Shown one piece after another: positions 1 to 13,165 of a stretch of 64,000 nucleotides of DNA (position 1 is its first letter; each line of letters opens with the position of its first letter). The notes beneath the pieces were generated by a model. It was not told the DNA's origin. It worked only from the letters and a program-made list of their open reading frames with translations, and did not search any database. Location: NCBI GenBank assembly GCA_013400975.1, contig WBMZ01009479.1, forward strand, positions 62,001-126,000. The letters are read 5' to 3'. The position numbers were made by a program, and so were the translations under genes. The DNA comes from Atrichornis clamosus. Taxonomy: Eukaryota; Chordata; Aves; Passeriformes; Menuridae.

Positions 1-382
1 ACACCATCAGAAATTTGGGGTTTGCTACCACTGAGGTCAAATACTTATTTTAGAGCTCTCTGATCCTTCTGTCTATGATTTTAGCTGTCAGCAAACGGCT
101 TTATGAGTTTTATGTATTCTTTACTTCTAAGCACAGCCATGGGCTTTTGCCAGTGAGACTACCTGGGGCAGGAACAGAAACACAGATGGGAAAGAAACTA
201 GTTTGCAATAGATATATTCACATTCCTTTAACCTGTGTGGTTGTTTTCAAGGATAAATAATGACAGGATTCTGGGAAGTCACTTGAGATGGGAATGAAGG
301 ACAGAGACCACTTGGTGAAGGATTTCAAGAGATGGTTTAGTTCTAGATGGAAAGTGTCACTTATTTAACTGGCAGGGTGTGT
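1..382. other. Intergenic, nothing recognised
   Basis: No repeat, RNA gene or plausible exon is visible. The only open frame is about 60 codons and has no recognisable motif. Confidence 0.6.
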
Positions 383-605
383 ATTTGGATTAAATGTTAA
401 GATATTCATGACTGTGAGGGCAGTGAGGCCCTGGCACAGGATGCCCAGAGAAGCTGTGGCTGCCCCTGGATCCCTGGAAGTGTCCAAGGCCAGGTTGGAC
501 GGGGCTTGGAGCAACCTGGTATAGTGGGAGGTGTCCCTGCCCATGGCAGGAAGTTGGAACTTAGTGAGTTTTAAGGTCCCTTAACCTTTGCATGATTCTG
601 TGATT
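383..605 (+). mobile_element. CR1 LINE fragment, 3' end
   Basis: This is a 5'-truncated CR1 retrotransposon 3' end in sense orientation. It reads through the familiar avian CR1 segments in order: a degenerate 'ttggatta...' lead-in, 'gcccagagaagctgtggctg', 'aaggccaggttggacggggc' and 'gtccctgcccatggcagg'. It ends in the ATTCTRTG-type terminal repeat near 591-605. CR1 has no poly(A) tail, which fits. It holds only non-coding 3' sequence and cannot move by itself. Confidence 0.93.
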
Positions 606-2129
606 AGCCCCAGCTTTTCTTAATCTCAGGCACCCGGTAAAAAGCTGCTCCCAGTGTGGAAAAAGGGCTGCACCAACACACCCTAAAGACCAAGGGACAC
701 AGAGAGATGCTGTGCCATAAATATCCACAGAAACTGTGAAGTTCTTCTGTAAAGATTTGTGCTGTTACCCGTATAAACCTGAGGGCTGGCATAGTTTAAC
801 TAAAAAACCAAAGCAAAATAAAAACAACCTCCTCACAGCGCACGGGAGCATTTCATGTATCACAGACCAGACGCAAGCAAGGGATAACCATTCTGGGGCT
901 GGACCCAAAGAGGTCCCGTGTCTCACAGCTGATGTCTCAAAGCCTGAAGCTCCCTGGTGCTTTGCTGCTCCCCACACCTGAGCACTGCAGGCTGGAGGAT
1001 CCCAGCAGGAGGAGACACCTCACTCATCTCAGAGCAGCCAGAGCCCTCTCCCTCATACATACAGCCTTCCCAAAGGGGCAGTTTTACATCAGGCTGGGAA
1101 GGCAACCTCTGCTTTTATCAGCCTTTCAGAGTGCCTGGCAAAATTTGCCTGAGTTCCCTTTTTGGACACGTAATTGCTGTTTGCCACCTCCCGGCTCCCG
1201 CTCTCTGCAAACTGCGGATTTCCTCTCTCTTTTGTCAGCCACTGGTTCCACTGGCAGGGTTGAGCAGAGCACTAAACAGATGAGGTATTATTTACTTGTT
1301 CCTGTGCCAGCAACACATAATTCAGGCTGGACAGACTGCAGCAATTATGATGCATTTTTCATTCACTCAAATGAATCAATCACTTGCTTCACTTGTGAGC
1401 AAGAAGCAACAAAACAAAACAAAAGTAAAAATTTAAAAAATCAAATCCAAATACTTGCTTGTGGGGCAAGACCCAGAGAGACAGTTTATTTTTAAGGCCA
1501 ACATTTGCACAAAATTATCTTATATAATTAAGAGCTCCTGGTTAATAACCATTCTGCACACAAATGTGTATCTACTGAAATGAACAGATGAATCATTATC
1601 ATTTAGCACTTATAGGATAATAACGGGATGTAAAAACTATAAAAAAGGGGAATACTTGAAAATTTACCTGAAAGTGGCACCTGCAGAATAATATGAATGT
1701 GAAAAATAGAAAGATAGAAAGAGAAAAAAATTTAAACATGTAAAACTCCAGAATCTCTACAGTTTGGTTCACGCTTGAAATGAATTGATGGTGTTGGGTG
1801 CTGGATGCACAGACAGCAACCACTGCTTGTGCCAAAAATGGGCCACAAATTAAAAAAAGAAAGGCAAAAGTGGAAGAAAAGGGATATGACTGTGTCTAGC
1901 TGTGGGTCTCCAGAAGTTTGTGTGTGCAAGCGGCACAGTTACACACCACCTCCCCTTCACAGCCACCTGGGATCCCTGCCCAGACCCCAGTGGAGCTGAG
2001 GGGTTTTCTGACCTGAGCATGTGTGGTTTGTCCAGCTTCATGCAGGAAAACTGTGAGCAGAATCCATTTCTCCTGCATCTATGTTCTCGCTGTCACTATA
2101 AGATTCCCCCACCTTTTCTCGGAGGAAAG
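606..2129. other. Intergenic, no supported gene
   Basis: The sequence is mixed in composition, with a slightly GC-richer patch near 900-1260. Two overlapping open frames (932-1495 and 957-1283) have no domain, signal peptide or compositional support, and a third frame is open opposite them. I read them as chance. Confidence 0.5.
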
Positions 2130-2345
2130 GAATGAGCCACAACCCCGATTAGCTAATTTCAGAAATAACTCTAATTTAGACTTAAAGGCTCTGAAGTCAT
2201 AATGGGGCTGTATTATGAATATGATTGTCTGAAGTTAACGCTCTCTTTTTATTCATTTGTCTAGTAATTTATTTGTAAAAAGTAAGCAAACTGAAATGAG
2301 CAGGCAATCAGCTGCCCTGACACACTATTTTACCCAAGGGTATTC
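2130..2345. promoter_or_regulatory. Candidate conserved non-coding element
   Basis: This repeat-free AT-rich block has clustered homeodomain-like cores (gattagctaatt near 2148, ctaattta near 2172, tagtaattta near 2263). It resembles vertebrate enhancer-type non-coding elements. Conservation cannot be seen here, so the call rests on composition and motif density only. Confidence 0.22.
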
Positions 2346-3315
2346 TCCAGGAACGGAGGCAGACTATTTCAGCCATACAATGTAATATTTATACCTCCAT
2401 CATGAGAAGAACTCATGACCTTACTCCTAGATGTAATGAAAAGGTATATATTAAAAAAATAACCCCCTCTTTATAATGAAAGACGTTGCAATACCCCAAA
2501 CTCTAATACAAGTGGACAGAGATATTTTGAAGCATTGCAGGATGTATTCCATTGGAGAAATATTCATCAGCCAGCCTGTAGGTACCAGCACCTGTACAAA
2601 GCAGTGTTTGGGGGAGTTTGCTTACAGTTGGGCAGCTGTGAATTCAACTTTTCTGTGCATTTGTACCGAGACATATCAGCCTGGCCTTTTTTACACAGAT
2701 CCTTGCTTTTTTTTTTATAAAGTTAATTTGTGAGCAAACAAAAGTAGTCACTGAAAAGAAGCATCGCTTCTTTCTCAAACCCAACCGGGCTGCAGAAAAA
2801 AAAAATCTCGTGGCTTCCCTGCCCTCTCACAGTGACTAATCAGGAATAACCAGAAAAATGGAGCAGGTTGTGGGCAGTCCAAAAGATGAAGAAAAATCAG
2901 ATGTGAAATTTTCCCTTGGGAAGAGCTTTTTGAGGGCTGCCTCTCTCACTGCTGCAGTGGGAGGATGGGGTGAGATCCTTGCCAGGGTGCTACAAATAGC
3001 AGGGGATTTTCAATTGTCCGGGGCAAGAAGAAATGATTTAAGGCTTTTCATTCACTGAACTAGATATTATGCAGGGGATGCCTTGTAAAAATATCCTGCA
3101 GAACCCATGACTACGCTGGGAATATAACTGACTCTTGCAAAATGCAATATTTTGTTCTCAGCTCCATGCAAATTCAGTTGGGTTTCTCCTAATTGATGTG
3201 ATAATAGCTAGAAGGAGAATTTGGGCCAGGATGAATGAGTCTGTAAAGGATCTGAGAGAGCTGGGTAAGCACTGAACATGGGGCTCTGCTGGAATGAAAG
3301 AGCAGCCCTTTGGAA
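2346..3315. other. Intergenic; one POU octamer
   Basis: No gene is recognised. A perfect ATGCAAAT octamer lies at 3166-3173. Short open frames around 2476-2733 and 2858-3058 have no recognisable product. Confidence 0.5.
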
Positions 3316-3450
3316 ATTAATAATAATGATAAAAATTATAATAGTAATAACAAGACTAAGACTAAGAATAAGACAGAATAAGAATAAGAAAATAATAATA
3401 ATAATAATAATAATAAGAAAAAGAATAATAAGAATAAGAATAAGAATAAC
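3316..3450. repeat. AAT/AAG-type imperfect microsatellite
   Basis: The tract is a run of about 135 bp of trinucleotides and hexanucleotides. It begins with mixed AAT/GAT/AAC units, becomes AATAAG repeats, has a pure AAT core near 3390-3413, and returns to AATAAG. Interrupted hexamers flanking a purer core suggest an old expanding and decaying array. The low-complexity open frames on both strands here are artefacts of it. Confidence 0.93.
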
Positions 3451-6000
3451 TACACAGGCTCCAGGCACAAACTGGGAGAGGACTGTGGCTGTGCTTCCTC
3501 CTCCATCCCTGTGCACAGCCAAGAGCCCCATCCAGGCTCACGGACACCTCTTTTAAGGTAATTCCAGGGCAGAAGTAAAAGGCACACAATAAGATGAAAG
3601 ACAGTCTGCACCGGTGTTTCTCCTTGCTGGAGTCACGACCACTGAAAAGAGAATATTGTTCCTGCAACAAAGGTGGATATTGTGAACCCAAGCAGATGAT
3701 GATGAACATTGGCAACAGACTTCCTGTACCAGCAAGAAGGAAGGCTAAATTATACCAGGAAAAATTAGGATTAAAATAACTATAAGATTAATTTCCTATT
3801 TTACCTGGAATAAATAAACCTTTACCTCAGTAACTATTGTTATAATAGCTGGGCTGGTATGCTGGTATCTGCTAAAGAGCTAACATATTTAGTTTTATTG
3901 TTTTGTCAAAATATTAAGAATATCAATATATCTCCATAATTCAGCGCTATACAAAGAAGCATTTTTGTGCCATATATAGCAAAGATTGTATTATACTTTT
4001 GAGATCATAGGTAATGATGACAAAGTGATCTGTGTTCAATTTCAGCATTAATGTCTGGTTTGAACAAAGCCTGAAATATGGTCTAGGAGCTAAGAGGCTT
4101 TAATATTAAGATCTTTAACTGTAATTTATGTGACAGAAGATAGGGTTTAGCATAATAAAATGTAATGGGCTCCTCGAATGAAGAGGACTAAGAGACAATT
4201 GAAAACAAGGTAAAAATGGTAAATTATAAATAACAGTAAATTTACCTTTATGTTGTTACTTCATTTATTTTTGATTTGTTAGACAGGCTCTGTAATTTTT
4301 CATTTTGCTACATTTGGAACCAGGCATTTCTGCACCTCAGGAGTAATGGGTCGAAGGCACAGCAATACAGTCGGGCCACTCCTAAGAGAACTGTATTAGG
4401 GCTCCAAATAGAAAACCCTCTTTTTTGCAATTTACCTGTAAAAATCCAGCTTGAGTTGAATTTCAGCGCATAAACATGGGGAGCAAATGCACTTGCTCAT
4501 TTTACCTCCAAAATCAGGCTTCTTTTTTTAGAAGTTGCCTAAGTGTAAAAAATGAAGAACATCTGTAACATTTTTCAATATTTGTTGGAAATCAGGGTGT
4601 TGAAAGGAAAATAACTTTAATATTGAGCTGGTCTTTTTGCAAGGTATATTTTCCAAATTGTTTGTAGATGGTAACAATGGTCTGAAGCCTCTCCCCGTTA
4701 CAACTGAGATTCTGCACAGGCAGCACCACACCCTGAAGTGGAGACTGGGCCTTAAGAATTTATCTGAAGGTTGATTGAAATGAATGGAAACCTCTCCATT
4801 TTTAAAGGTCTCTGGGCCAGGCCCTGTGAGCCCTGCAATGGCCTGTCTGGAAGAAATCAAGTATATCAGGGAAAAAAATCTGGTCTGTGTTGCTTCTTGT
4901 GTTCTTTTTCAGCTCTGGAACTTCTACCAGTCCAGCATCCTTTCTCCTTTCTTTTTGTAGGGGGAATGGCTAAAAGGGCAGCCTGTTCTTGCAGTCTGCT
5001 TTGCAGATGGCCAGATTCAGTCTCTTGTGTGTGCCCTTTTTTGCAGTAGCTCAATAATGGTTTATTTTTTGAAGTCTCTGGAAAATAAAATAATTTTTTC
5101 CCCTCTAGATTTCTGTCTAATTCCTGCCCTTTCTGAGGTTTAACTCTCGTTTCAGGTCCCCAGTTTTGAGGTTGCTCTCCCAAAGTGAAGTGTGCAGAGC
5201 CTTGCCTCACCCCTTTGGAAGTCCTGTCTACTTTTCTTTTTCCCGATATGTATGCAATTCTGTATTACTGATACATATGAAAACTGTGCATGCTGCATAT
5301 GGTCAAAGACAGAGACTTCTGGTGCCAAAGAATTGGGGTTTCTCTTTTCCTCATTTCTTAGATTTTTGTCTTGGTCTAGTCCAAAATTGGTGATAGAATG
5401 ACTGTATATGCGTGGTACTTGTAGAGAAACACAGTGTTTATTAAAATTAGGTGGGGTTTTTTTTCGTTTCAGTGGCTGCACTCCACAGAAGCTCCCAAGG
5501 GAAAATGCAAATCTTACAGGGAATGGTGCAGCAAAATAACCAGCAGAAAAACATGACAGAAAACAGGGAGATAAAGCAGATTCTTGTGCAGAAGAATTAA
5601 AGAAGGCAGTGACCCAATAATAGTCCCAGTCCTGGGTAATGATCCTCCTCCTCTTCCAGGGCTTGGACCAGCACAGAACAGAAGTGATGGTTCCTGCCCC
5701 ACCTCCCACCCAGGGCCTGGCTCTGGTCGTTCCCATGCACATGAAGCGGGAAAAGCTCAGTAATCCTTGAGGGTAGCTAGCTTTACCCCTGCTTTTTATT
5801 ACAAATTATAGATATGCCTGGAATTGGCCAGTGACCTTTTAATATCCTTTTGTGTACAACTGACCTGATCTATGGACCATTGAAACATTTGGAAAGCCTC
5901 CTATTGTTTTCTATATGAGCTAGATTGGGACCTCACAGAGGAAGAAATCAAGCCTGAAATGAGTTCAAAAGAAAGTCTACAGCATTTCAAAGAAGAAACC
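3451..6000. other. Intergenic, no supported gene
   Basis: No repeat or exon is recognised. The open frame at 5152-5742 (minus, 196 codons) has no domain or usable context. AT-rich stretches near 3800-4300 carry scattered ATTA cores but no dense cluster. Confidence 0.5.
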
Positions 6001-8400
6001 CTGATGAAATACATATTAAAATAAATACAAGGTTTTAATAATAATTAATAAAACATGCTGTGAACACCTTATAAATGACTGATACATAATGAATGAGTCA
6101 TACAAATGTATTCATTAGCTAAAATTATCGTACATAATAATTACATTTTCTGAAAAATTTATGATAGGGGGAAACTCTTTCCTTGGATATATTTGTGCAG
6201 CTTTTGTTGACTTCAGTACAGACACACGTGTGTGCTCAAGGCTGGAATGTGGCCCTGAGTGTGTGGGTATTGTCACATTAATAATGCTGGGAAGGGAGTT
6301 CCATGCTCTAAGAAGTGTATAAATTCATCCTGCTGTATTTCTTATTAAAAAACCATGCTGTGTGTTAAATGAAATTCTGTAGCCCAAGGAATCTTTGCTG
6401 CAACCCCATGCTCTGCATAAGTGAAAACTACAGGAAACATGATTTATAGGAGAAGTTGTTTTTTGTTTTGATTCAGTTTTCTTAGACTTCAGCTGTCCAC
6501 ATATGAAGGCACATAGCATCCACGATCATGTTGTTCAGACAGGTGTTGCATTCAATTTGTCTCTGGAGTGAGTGAGAACTCTGCTAAAAGTGCTTTGACT
6601 TCTGCTCGGTGTAGAAACCCAGAGGCTGATTTCAAGGATGATCAGGCCTTCTGCAGCTTTTCCTGGCCACAGCTTCCAGATGGTTCAGAGGGGCAATGAA
6701 TAGCAAAAGAGCTTGTTAGGTAGTTATGATATGAAAAGCTGCTTCTGTGTTTGATATATTGTGTAAAATCAAGGTCTTGTCTGGTAAAGTTGTGCAGAGG
6801 TGTTGCTTCCATTAGAAAGGACATCTGTCCAAACCGACTTTCAGGACAAAGGAAAAAAAATCTATAAATTGAACTAAATTCTCCAATAGGTCCAGCAACT
6901 GCCATCGTGGTTTTCTGCAGTCCCCCCTGGTCCCCGGCTCTCTGCAGTGTCGCTGTCTGTGTGATCAAGGTACCTGTCTCCCGAGTGCTGAATTTTCCCC
7001 AGCTCCTTGTGAGAGATTATTCTCCTAGGCATGTCTACAAAGAGGATGCCTTCCCTCCCTGGGAGAACTGGCAATATCAGATAGGTGTGCACCATTCAAA
7101 AGTTAAGCAGAATTGCAGGGGAGATCAAAGGTTATCAACGGCAGCGAGCTTTAAGGAAGATTGTAGAGGAGAAAAGTAAAGGCTGATTTCAGGACACGGC
7201 CATTGTATTCAGTTCCAGTTACAAAATAGGGGAATTTGAGGATCAGATATGCAAGTGCAGGTGGTGGAGCACTGTAGCTACATAGTCAAAGAGTTTGAAA
7301 GAAATCCAAGGATTTTTTTTTAGAACAAAATACTTATAATTTATTCACTTGGGAAATGATATTCCTTTCCTGCCTTATCATCCGATCACATTTCTGCTCC
7401 TGTGAAATCTGACCCCGGGGTGGAAGGCACAAGATAGTGCAGATGGAGGAATTTTGCTTTGCTTACCCAGAATGAGAGAGGTGCCCTCCCTGTGCTGTAG
7501 CCAAATGATCCCACACTCCTGGGCCACGGGGCCTGAGTGAGGTGAGGGAAGATCCCCAAACCCTTTTCTGCAAGATATGTAAAATCCACACTACGCATAT
7601 CTTGGGGTTGCTTCAGCAGGCTGAATACACAATTACTGCTTCAGATTAATAAATGTTTTAAAAGCAACAACACGTGTCTTTAAAATAAACATGCTTTCTT
7701 TATTAATTGCAGAAATTTGCCGTGACACTGTAGCGGAGTGCCTCGGATGTAACAGGTTTTAGGATTTGATTACAGCACCATCTACTGGGTATGGAACCTC
7801 TCCTTTCCCCAAACCCTCAGTACTGCAGTAAAAGTGGAGAATCATTTTCAGAAGACAATTCAAGGGAAAAAGATGTCAGTTCATTAAGGTCTAAACTCGA
7901 AGGCTCTTGAAATCTGTACTCAGATTCATTGGCTTCAGTGGGATTCAGCTCTTTCTGGTGATGCTCACCTAGAGTCATCTTTAAATTACCATCTTGGACT
8001 CAGTGATGAAAAACAGATCTAAAGAGTGAGACAGCTTGTTTGCTGCAATACATTTCATGTAATTATAACAAGGGATGTTCCATTTCACTAATAAGAGCAT
8101 TACAGCCCTGAGTGGGTGTGCCTAGGCAGGTAGGAGTGAGCAAAATAATGTGATGTCCTGAGGCAAACCACTGAATGGCAGCAGAAAGCAATGAATTAAT
8201 TTAAAGAAAGAAATTTTACTTAAGGGATTAATCAGTTAGACTTAACTCATAACACGTAATAGGAGTCTTTTGTATTACTTGCAAAAAAATTGATTTCCTC
8301 CTGGAGAGGGGATATGTTTAAAAGCTGATTAGTGGAAGTAATACTTAGAATATTTGCATTCCCCAATGATTGTTAATTTTGCACATAATCCAGACTCCCA
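6001..8400. other. Intergenic; small hairpin and POU octamer
   Basis: No gene is recognised. An 8-bp inverted repeat (TAATGAAT / ATTCATTA) brackets 6087-6117. A perfect ATTTGCAT octamer lies at 8352-8359. The block at 6020-6180 is strongly AT-rich and could be a regulatory element, but the evidence is thin. Confidence 0.45.
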
Positions 8401-10520
8401 CTGACTTTCCACAGCTGTAGCGTTCTGGACAGAGCCCTGCTAACATCTGAGGAGTGCTGGGTGCCATCTGTCAGTACCACAGTCCTGATGTGTTCACTGC
8501 TCAAGTGAGCTGCTGCTCAACACAAGCCAATAATGCAAATCTTTTGTAGAAGAAGGCACTCTTATTTTGTGCCCATGTATGGATTTCTTGTACCCTTTAT
8601 CTGAGAAATTCTGGGGAAAGACTGATATATAGCTGTTACTAGCAGAACTGGAAAATCTAGGAGCTGATCCCTCCCGTTGGAGCCCTGTCCTTTGTGACAG
8701 CCCCAGTGCTGTGGGGCTCCCCAAGATCACCCCACAGCCCTTGTGCTCTCCATTCCCATTTGCTGTTACATGGAGAGACTGGCCACAGCGTTGTGCTGTG
8801 CTGTGATGGATGAAGGAGCACAAAACCCCCCTCCTGAGTGACCTTGTTCTCCATCTCATCGAGTCCGGAACCAGTTTTGAAATTGCGCGGAGGAACTACG
8901 TGACCAAAACCCAGAAGGTGGTCTGAGTCCAAAAGGACAGACTCACCTGACCTTTTCATATATTAACACCTGGTTAATTCTTCCTTGAGCTGTTCTGTGC
9001 CGTTGGAAGACAAGTTCACACTTCCTAATGGAAAAAAAAAATCCAACCAGAAATATACTAAATTCTATTTTGAAATCACACTGATGTGGTGAAATACAAA
9101 ATCCTGTCCAGGCAAGAGAACGAAATCCTGTACAGAAGGCAGTAGTTGGCAAACCCTCACATGCGGTTTTTGGGAAGGAGCTCTCAAGCTCTCACAGCCA
9201 TGTCATGTGTGTGATTGTTTTTGTTTGTTTCAGAACAGCCAGGAATAGATCTGCCTGTTGTCTGAGCTGAAGAACAACTGAGAGCGGTGGCCTAAGCAGC
9301 ATCCTCAGCACTGTCAGCTTTTCCTTAGCGTCTGATGCTGGGTGGCAGCTGGAAGAGCTGCAAGACACCCTTATCTCTCACCAGATCCAGCCATGAAAGT
9401 CTTGCAATAGGATTATGGAATTCAGCTTCTGATGGTCTTGGCTGTGTGCACTCCTGGTAAACCATCCAAGGCACCTCCTTTGACTTAATGTGACTCCAGA
9501 TCTCCCTCAGTTTTTACCAGAACATTTCACCAGGTCTCTAAACCCTAATTTCTGCAGTTAAATCTGTTTATTATTTCACTAAACACATCAAGTTTCTCAT
9601 ATTCTTATTTTTCTGTGAAAGGCTTCAACATGTCTGAAGGCTGTTAGATATTTTTTGGTCCATTGAATTTTTGTGTTTTCACTGCTGGTGAAAATCCCAT
9701 GTGAAAGGTTGTATTCTTTGCATAAAATAACTCAATAGTTTGTGCAGGCTTATTTTAGTGTGAATGAAGGATGAATCCAGTCTCAATCCAAGCTTTTTTT
9801 TTTTGTGATTGTTCTCATGAGGGAGGAGTTGTAAGATCACACTTTTTAGGTTTTGAAAATATTCACATGCAAATCCTTGATGTATTCCAGTGAAAAACAT
9901 TTTTCATTTGTACAAATATAAATACAGCAGTTGGACAAAGCTATTTATTGTTGAGATGGCACTGACTGGATATCACCAATTTTCTCTTTGTTTTGTTAGT
10001 AAAGGTTTTTTTCCCCCTGCATATATGATTAATGAAGGTCTCTACCAAATGGGGCAGTGGTGCAGCAGGGCTTTGGTTTGGGGTACTAAATTGTGGAAAT
10101 TTGTTTCTATTTTGTTACTAGGTGCTGAAGACTGAATGCTGTATTGCAGGATCCTTTTGAAGTCCATCTGTTCAAAAAAACCTTACGAGCCATTTTGGAA
10201 GTAAATTGTTAATTCCATTTTGATCATAGTTTAGATGTCCTTTGCTTCTTGGTAGTCTGCTGTGGCAGACAACGGAGTGACTCCAGTGGGAATACTAAGG
10301 AATATGGCATAAAAAAGTGATGGCAAAAAGAGGTTTTGTCTGTTTGTCTATCCGTGATTCACCCACCTATAAACACTGTGTATGACTGTAGTGCATTTAT
10401 TGCTATTTGTCTTGCCTTTTAAAAAGGATATAATATTTATATTTAATATTATAATTCACCTAGTATTATAATAGTTCTCCTAATTTTTTAATTCTTGCTG
10501 TCCTTTGAGGCGTACAGGGT
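8401..10520. other. Intergenic, no supported gene
   Basis: The stretch around 8650-8850 is GC-richer with open frames on the minus strand, but none is recognisable. One ATGCAAAT octamer is at 9867-9874. No transposon is identified. Confidence 0.5.
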
Positions 10521-10576
10521 GGAAAATCTCAGACGGAAAATCTAAGAGAGCTGAAAGAAAATCTAGGAGAGCTGAA
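10521..10576. repeat. 21-bp tandem duplication
   Basis: Two adjacent copies of a 21-bp unit occupy 10535-10555 and 10556-10576. They share a gaaaatct...gagagctgaa skeleton and differ at two positions. A third partial copy (ggaaaatct) lies at 10521-10529. Confidence 0.85.
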
Positions 10577-12798
10577 CCTTTCCTGGAAGGCCTTTTAGCT
10601 TGATGGAGAGCAAAGGCACGAGGGTGATTGTGTGGATGAGGATGGTACCTGTGGTGACAAATGGCAACTCACTCACGTTTGGTCGCCTCACTCGACAGGG
10701 ACTTCACACTTGCTATTTCCAGGATTATTTTGTCCCACGTTCCACCTTGCAATAGATCCTTCCTGAAAGGTATTAGAACACATTTTTCTCAGAGGAGACT
10801 GAAAGCAGTGGAGGAAATGGGGCTACCTGATGAAATATCCTGCTTTGTTCACTGGTGGTAGAATGGTTAAAGCCAGCACCCCCAAAATGGAACATCCACG
10901 TTTGTCAGAAGCAAGGGGCCTTGCCTGTGCCTTCAGAAGGTACAAAACAGAGTGATGTTTGATCTGAGGCAATCCCATGAAAAATATTCAGGACCTTAGG
11001 AAGATGAAATGCCTCCTTCCATATGTATGAGTTTTACTAAGCTAGTAATCCCCAGTTTAAAGAACTTTTTCTAAAATTTAATAAAGAGGTTATTTTAAAC
11101 TTAGATCTGCAAAACACTCATACCTCCAGCACATTGCCTCAGTGAAATATCCCTCTACATGAAAATATAGACAGTTAGTTTTTTCTTCCAAAGTGAAACA
11201 CTGCAAGGTCTTTCATTACTGGTTTATTATGCTTTCTGTATCTTTGCTCATTTTTCACCAGTATTGCATTAAGTATTGATATTGATTTCTTGTAAATGGT
11301 ACTGAAATGGATGGCTCACAGTTTTTGTTATTGTTCTGTAGCACTTGTATGTAATTTATTACAGCTGCAATGGAACCTGCCCCTTGCTGCCAGGGTTTAA
11401 ATTAAATGTGCCATGTTTTGGCCCCTAGTAGTCACACACATTTCTCATTCTAGACCTAAAAGTGTTTTGTACAGAGTTGCTTTTTTAATTACTTCCTTGA
11501 TATTACTTAAAAAGTTTATTTCAATAAATTTGGTAATTAATATGTAATATATTGGTTGAATTAATGGTATTTTTCTTTTCCATTACAGAGACTGATTGGT
11601 GTCCTATTAAAATAACATGGCGTAGTTGGTAGTCATGACTGGCTTTCCTCTTTCTGAGAGCAAAAGGGGAAATCAGCTCCTAACATTTTCAGTGTGTGTT
11701 GGATCTAAGTCTTTACTCATGCATGGACTCCCAAAAATGTCATAATGGAAGAAAAAAAAAATGGCATTGATGTTGATGAGGGACAGCCCATCTGGAAGGA
11801 CATTTCTCTGGACCATGCTTTAATGCTGTGAACTTAGTTTTGGCACAAAACTTGACTTGGAACCATCAACTAACTCGATTTTCTGAGAATAAAGCTGCAG
11901 CACTGACAAAAATGTAGTAAAGCAGAGAAAATCCCCACACCAAATATCACTGTACGTGTGGTTCCTTCATGGAGGATTTGTAGAGAAAATAACATCAATT
12001 GAGAGAACCCCAGTGTTTTTAATGAAAAAATCCTGATTGATAGAACAGTTTGATATTGAAAGAGACTTTTTGTGTATTTCCCAGTTTTATTTGCTGCTAT
12101 TTTAATAGAAATAGAGGTTGTTGTTCTGGCAGGGAATTAACATTTTTTGACTCTGCCCACGGACAATCTTCTGCTCAATGATTTTGAAAAGACTGGGATG
12201 AAGGGTTCCTGCTTTTCCTCCTCTTGCTGGGTTTCTGTGGATGCATCTCTGGCTCTGGACTGTGGATGTTCCAAGGCCATCAGTGTTGCACTCATGAAAT
12301 GGCACTGGTGCAAAGCACTTCACTTCTAACTTGCTTCAAAAGTCATTTATAATGAAATGTGGAGCTTTCTACACAAGATTAACTGAAACCCTTTACAAAA
12401 AGTCTTAGTTCGAGTTCACTGAATAAATCCAATTGCCATTTCACAAGCTCTTCTTGGGCATTCCCTCCTCTTGATTTTGGACAGTGTCCCATTCAGTTCC
12501 CTCTGCTCATCCCAGAGAGTGCCTGGACTCCCCAGGCCTTTTAAATGGAGGTCTTTGAGAAAGGACAGGAATATTTTCACCTCAATCAAATTTCAAAAAA
12601 TTTGACATTTATGCAACCAAGTGGCTGAAGTCACTGCTTTTAAGGCTGGTGAGAACACAAAGAGGACACAGACATATTTCTCAGGAAACGCAAGGATTCG
12701 GCAAGGCCGGGACTTGCTGCTCCACCACCATACGTGTGTTGGGATGGGCTCTTTACTCACGGAATGACATTGCATTTACCAAAAAGAATCTTTCAGGC
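10577..12798. other. Intergenic, nothing recognised
   Basis: The sequence is AT-rich with no repeat or exon I can support. Open frames here do not exceed about 75 codons. Confidence 0.55.
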
Positions 12799-13165
12799 AT
12801 AAAATCTTAGAATCTGGACACTTCCAGGGATGGAGCAGCCAGAGCTTCTCTGGGCGATCTCTGCCAGGGCCTCATCACCCTCATAGGGAACAGTTTCTTC
12901 CCAATATCCCATCTAACCCTGCCCTCTGTGAGTAGGAAGCCATTCCCCCTTGTCCTGTCACTCCAGGCCTTGTCCCAAGTCCCTCTCCAGGTTTCCTGGA
13001 GCCCCTTTAAGCACTGGAAGGGGCTCTAAGATGCACCCAGAGCCTTTTCTTCTCCAGGTGAACATCCCCAGCTCTCCTAGCCTGGCTCCAGAGCAGAGGG
13101 GATCCTGCCCTTGGAGCATCTCCATGGACTCCTCTGGACTCACTCCAGCAGGTCCATGTTATGTA
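12799..13165 (-). mobile_element. CR1 LINE fragment with internal deletion
   Basis: In reverse orientation this matches the CR1 3' region from the terminal hairpin-repeat side (aatcttagaatc) through 'ggacacttccagggatggag', the 'cctcatcaccctcatag' segment, and up to 'ctcctctggactcactccagc'. About 80-100 bp normally lying between the terminal repeat and 'ggacacttcc' is missing, so the terminal repeat is joined directly to inner sequence. Open frames on both strands across 12950-13309 are CR1 artefacts. Confidence 0.88.

Noticed and set aside
932..1495. 187-codon plus-strand open frame
   Set aside because: No domain, no start context and overlapping frames; it ends in Lys/Asn-rich low complexity. 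Long frames of this size occur by chance in 64 kb.
3208..3715. Ile- and Tyr-rich frames that look like membrane segments
   Set aside because: They are translations of the AAT/AAG microsatellite.
5152..5742. 196-codon minus-strand open frame
   Set aside because: No recognisable domain or splice context, and other frames overlap it.
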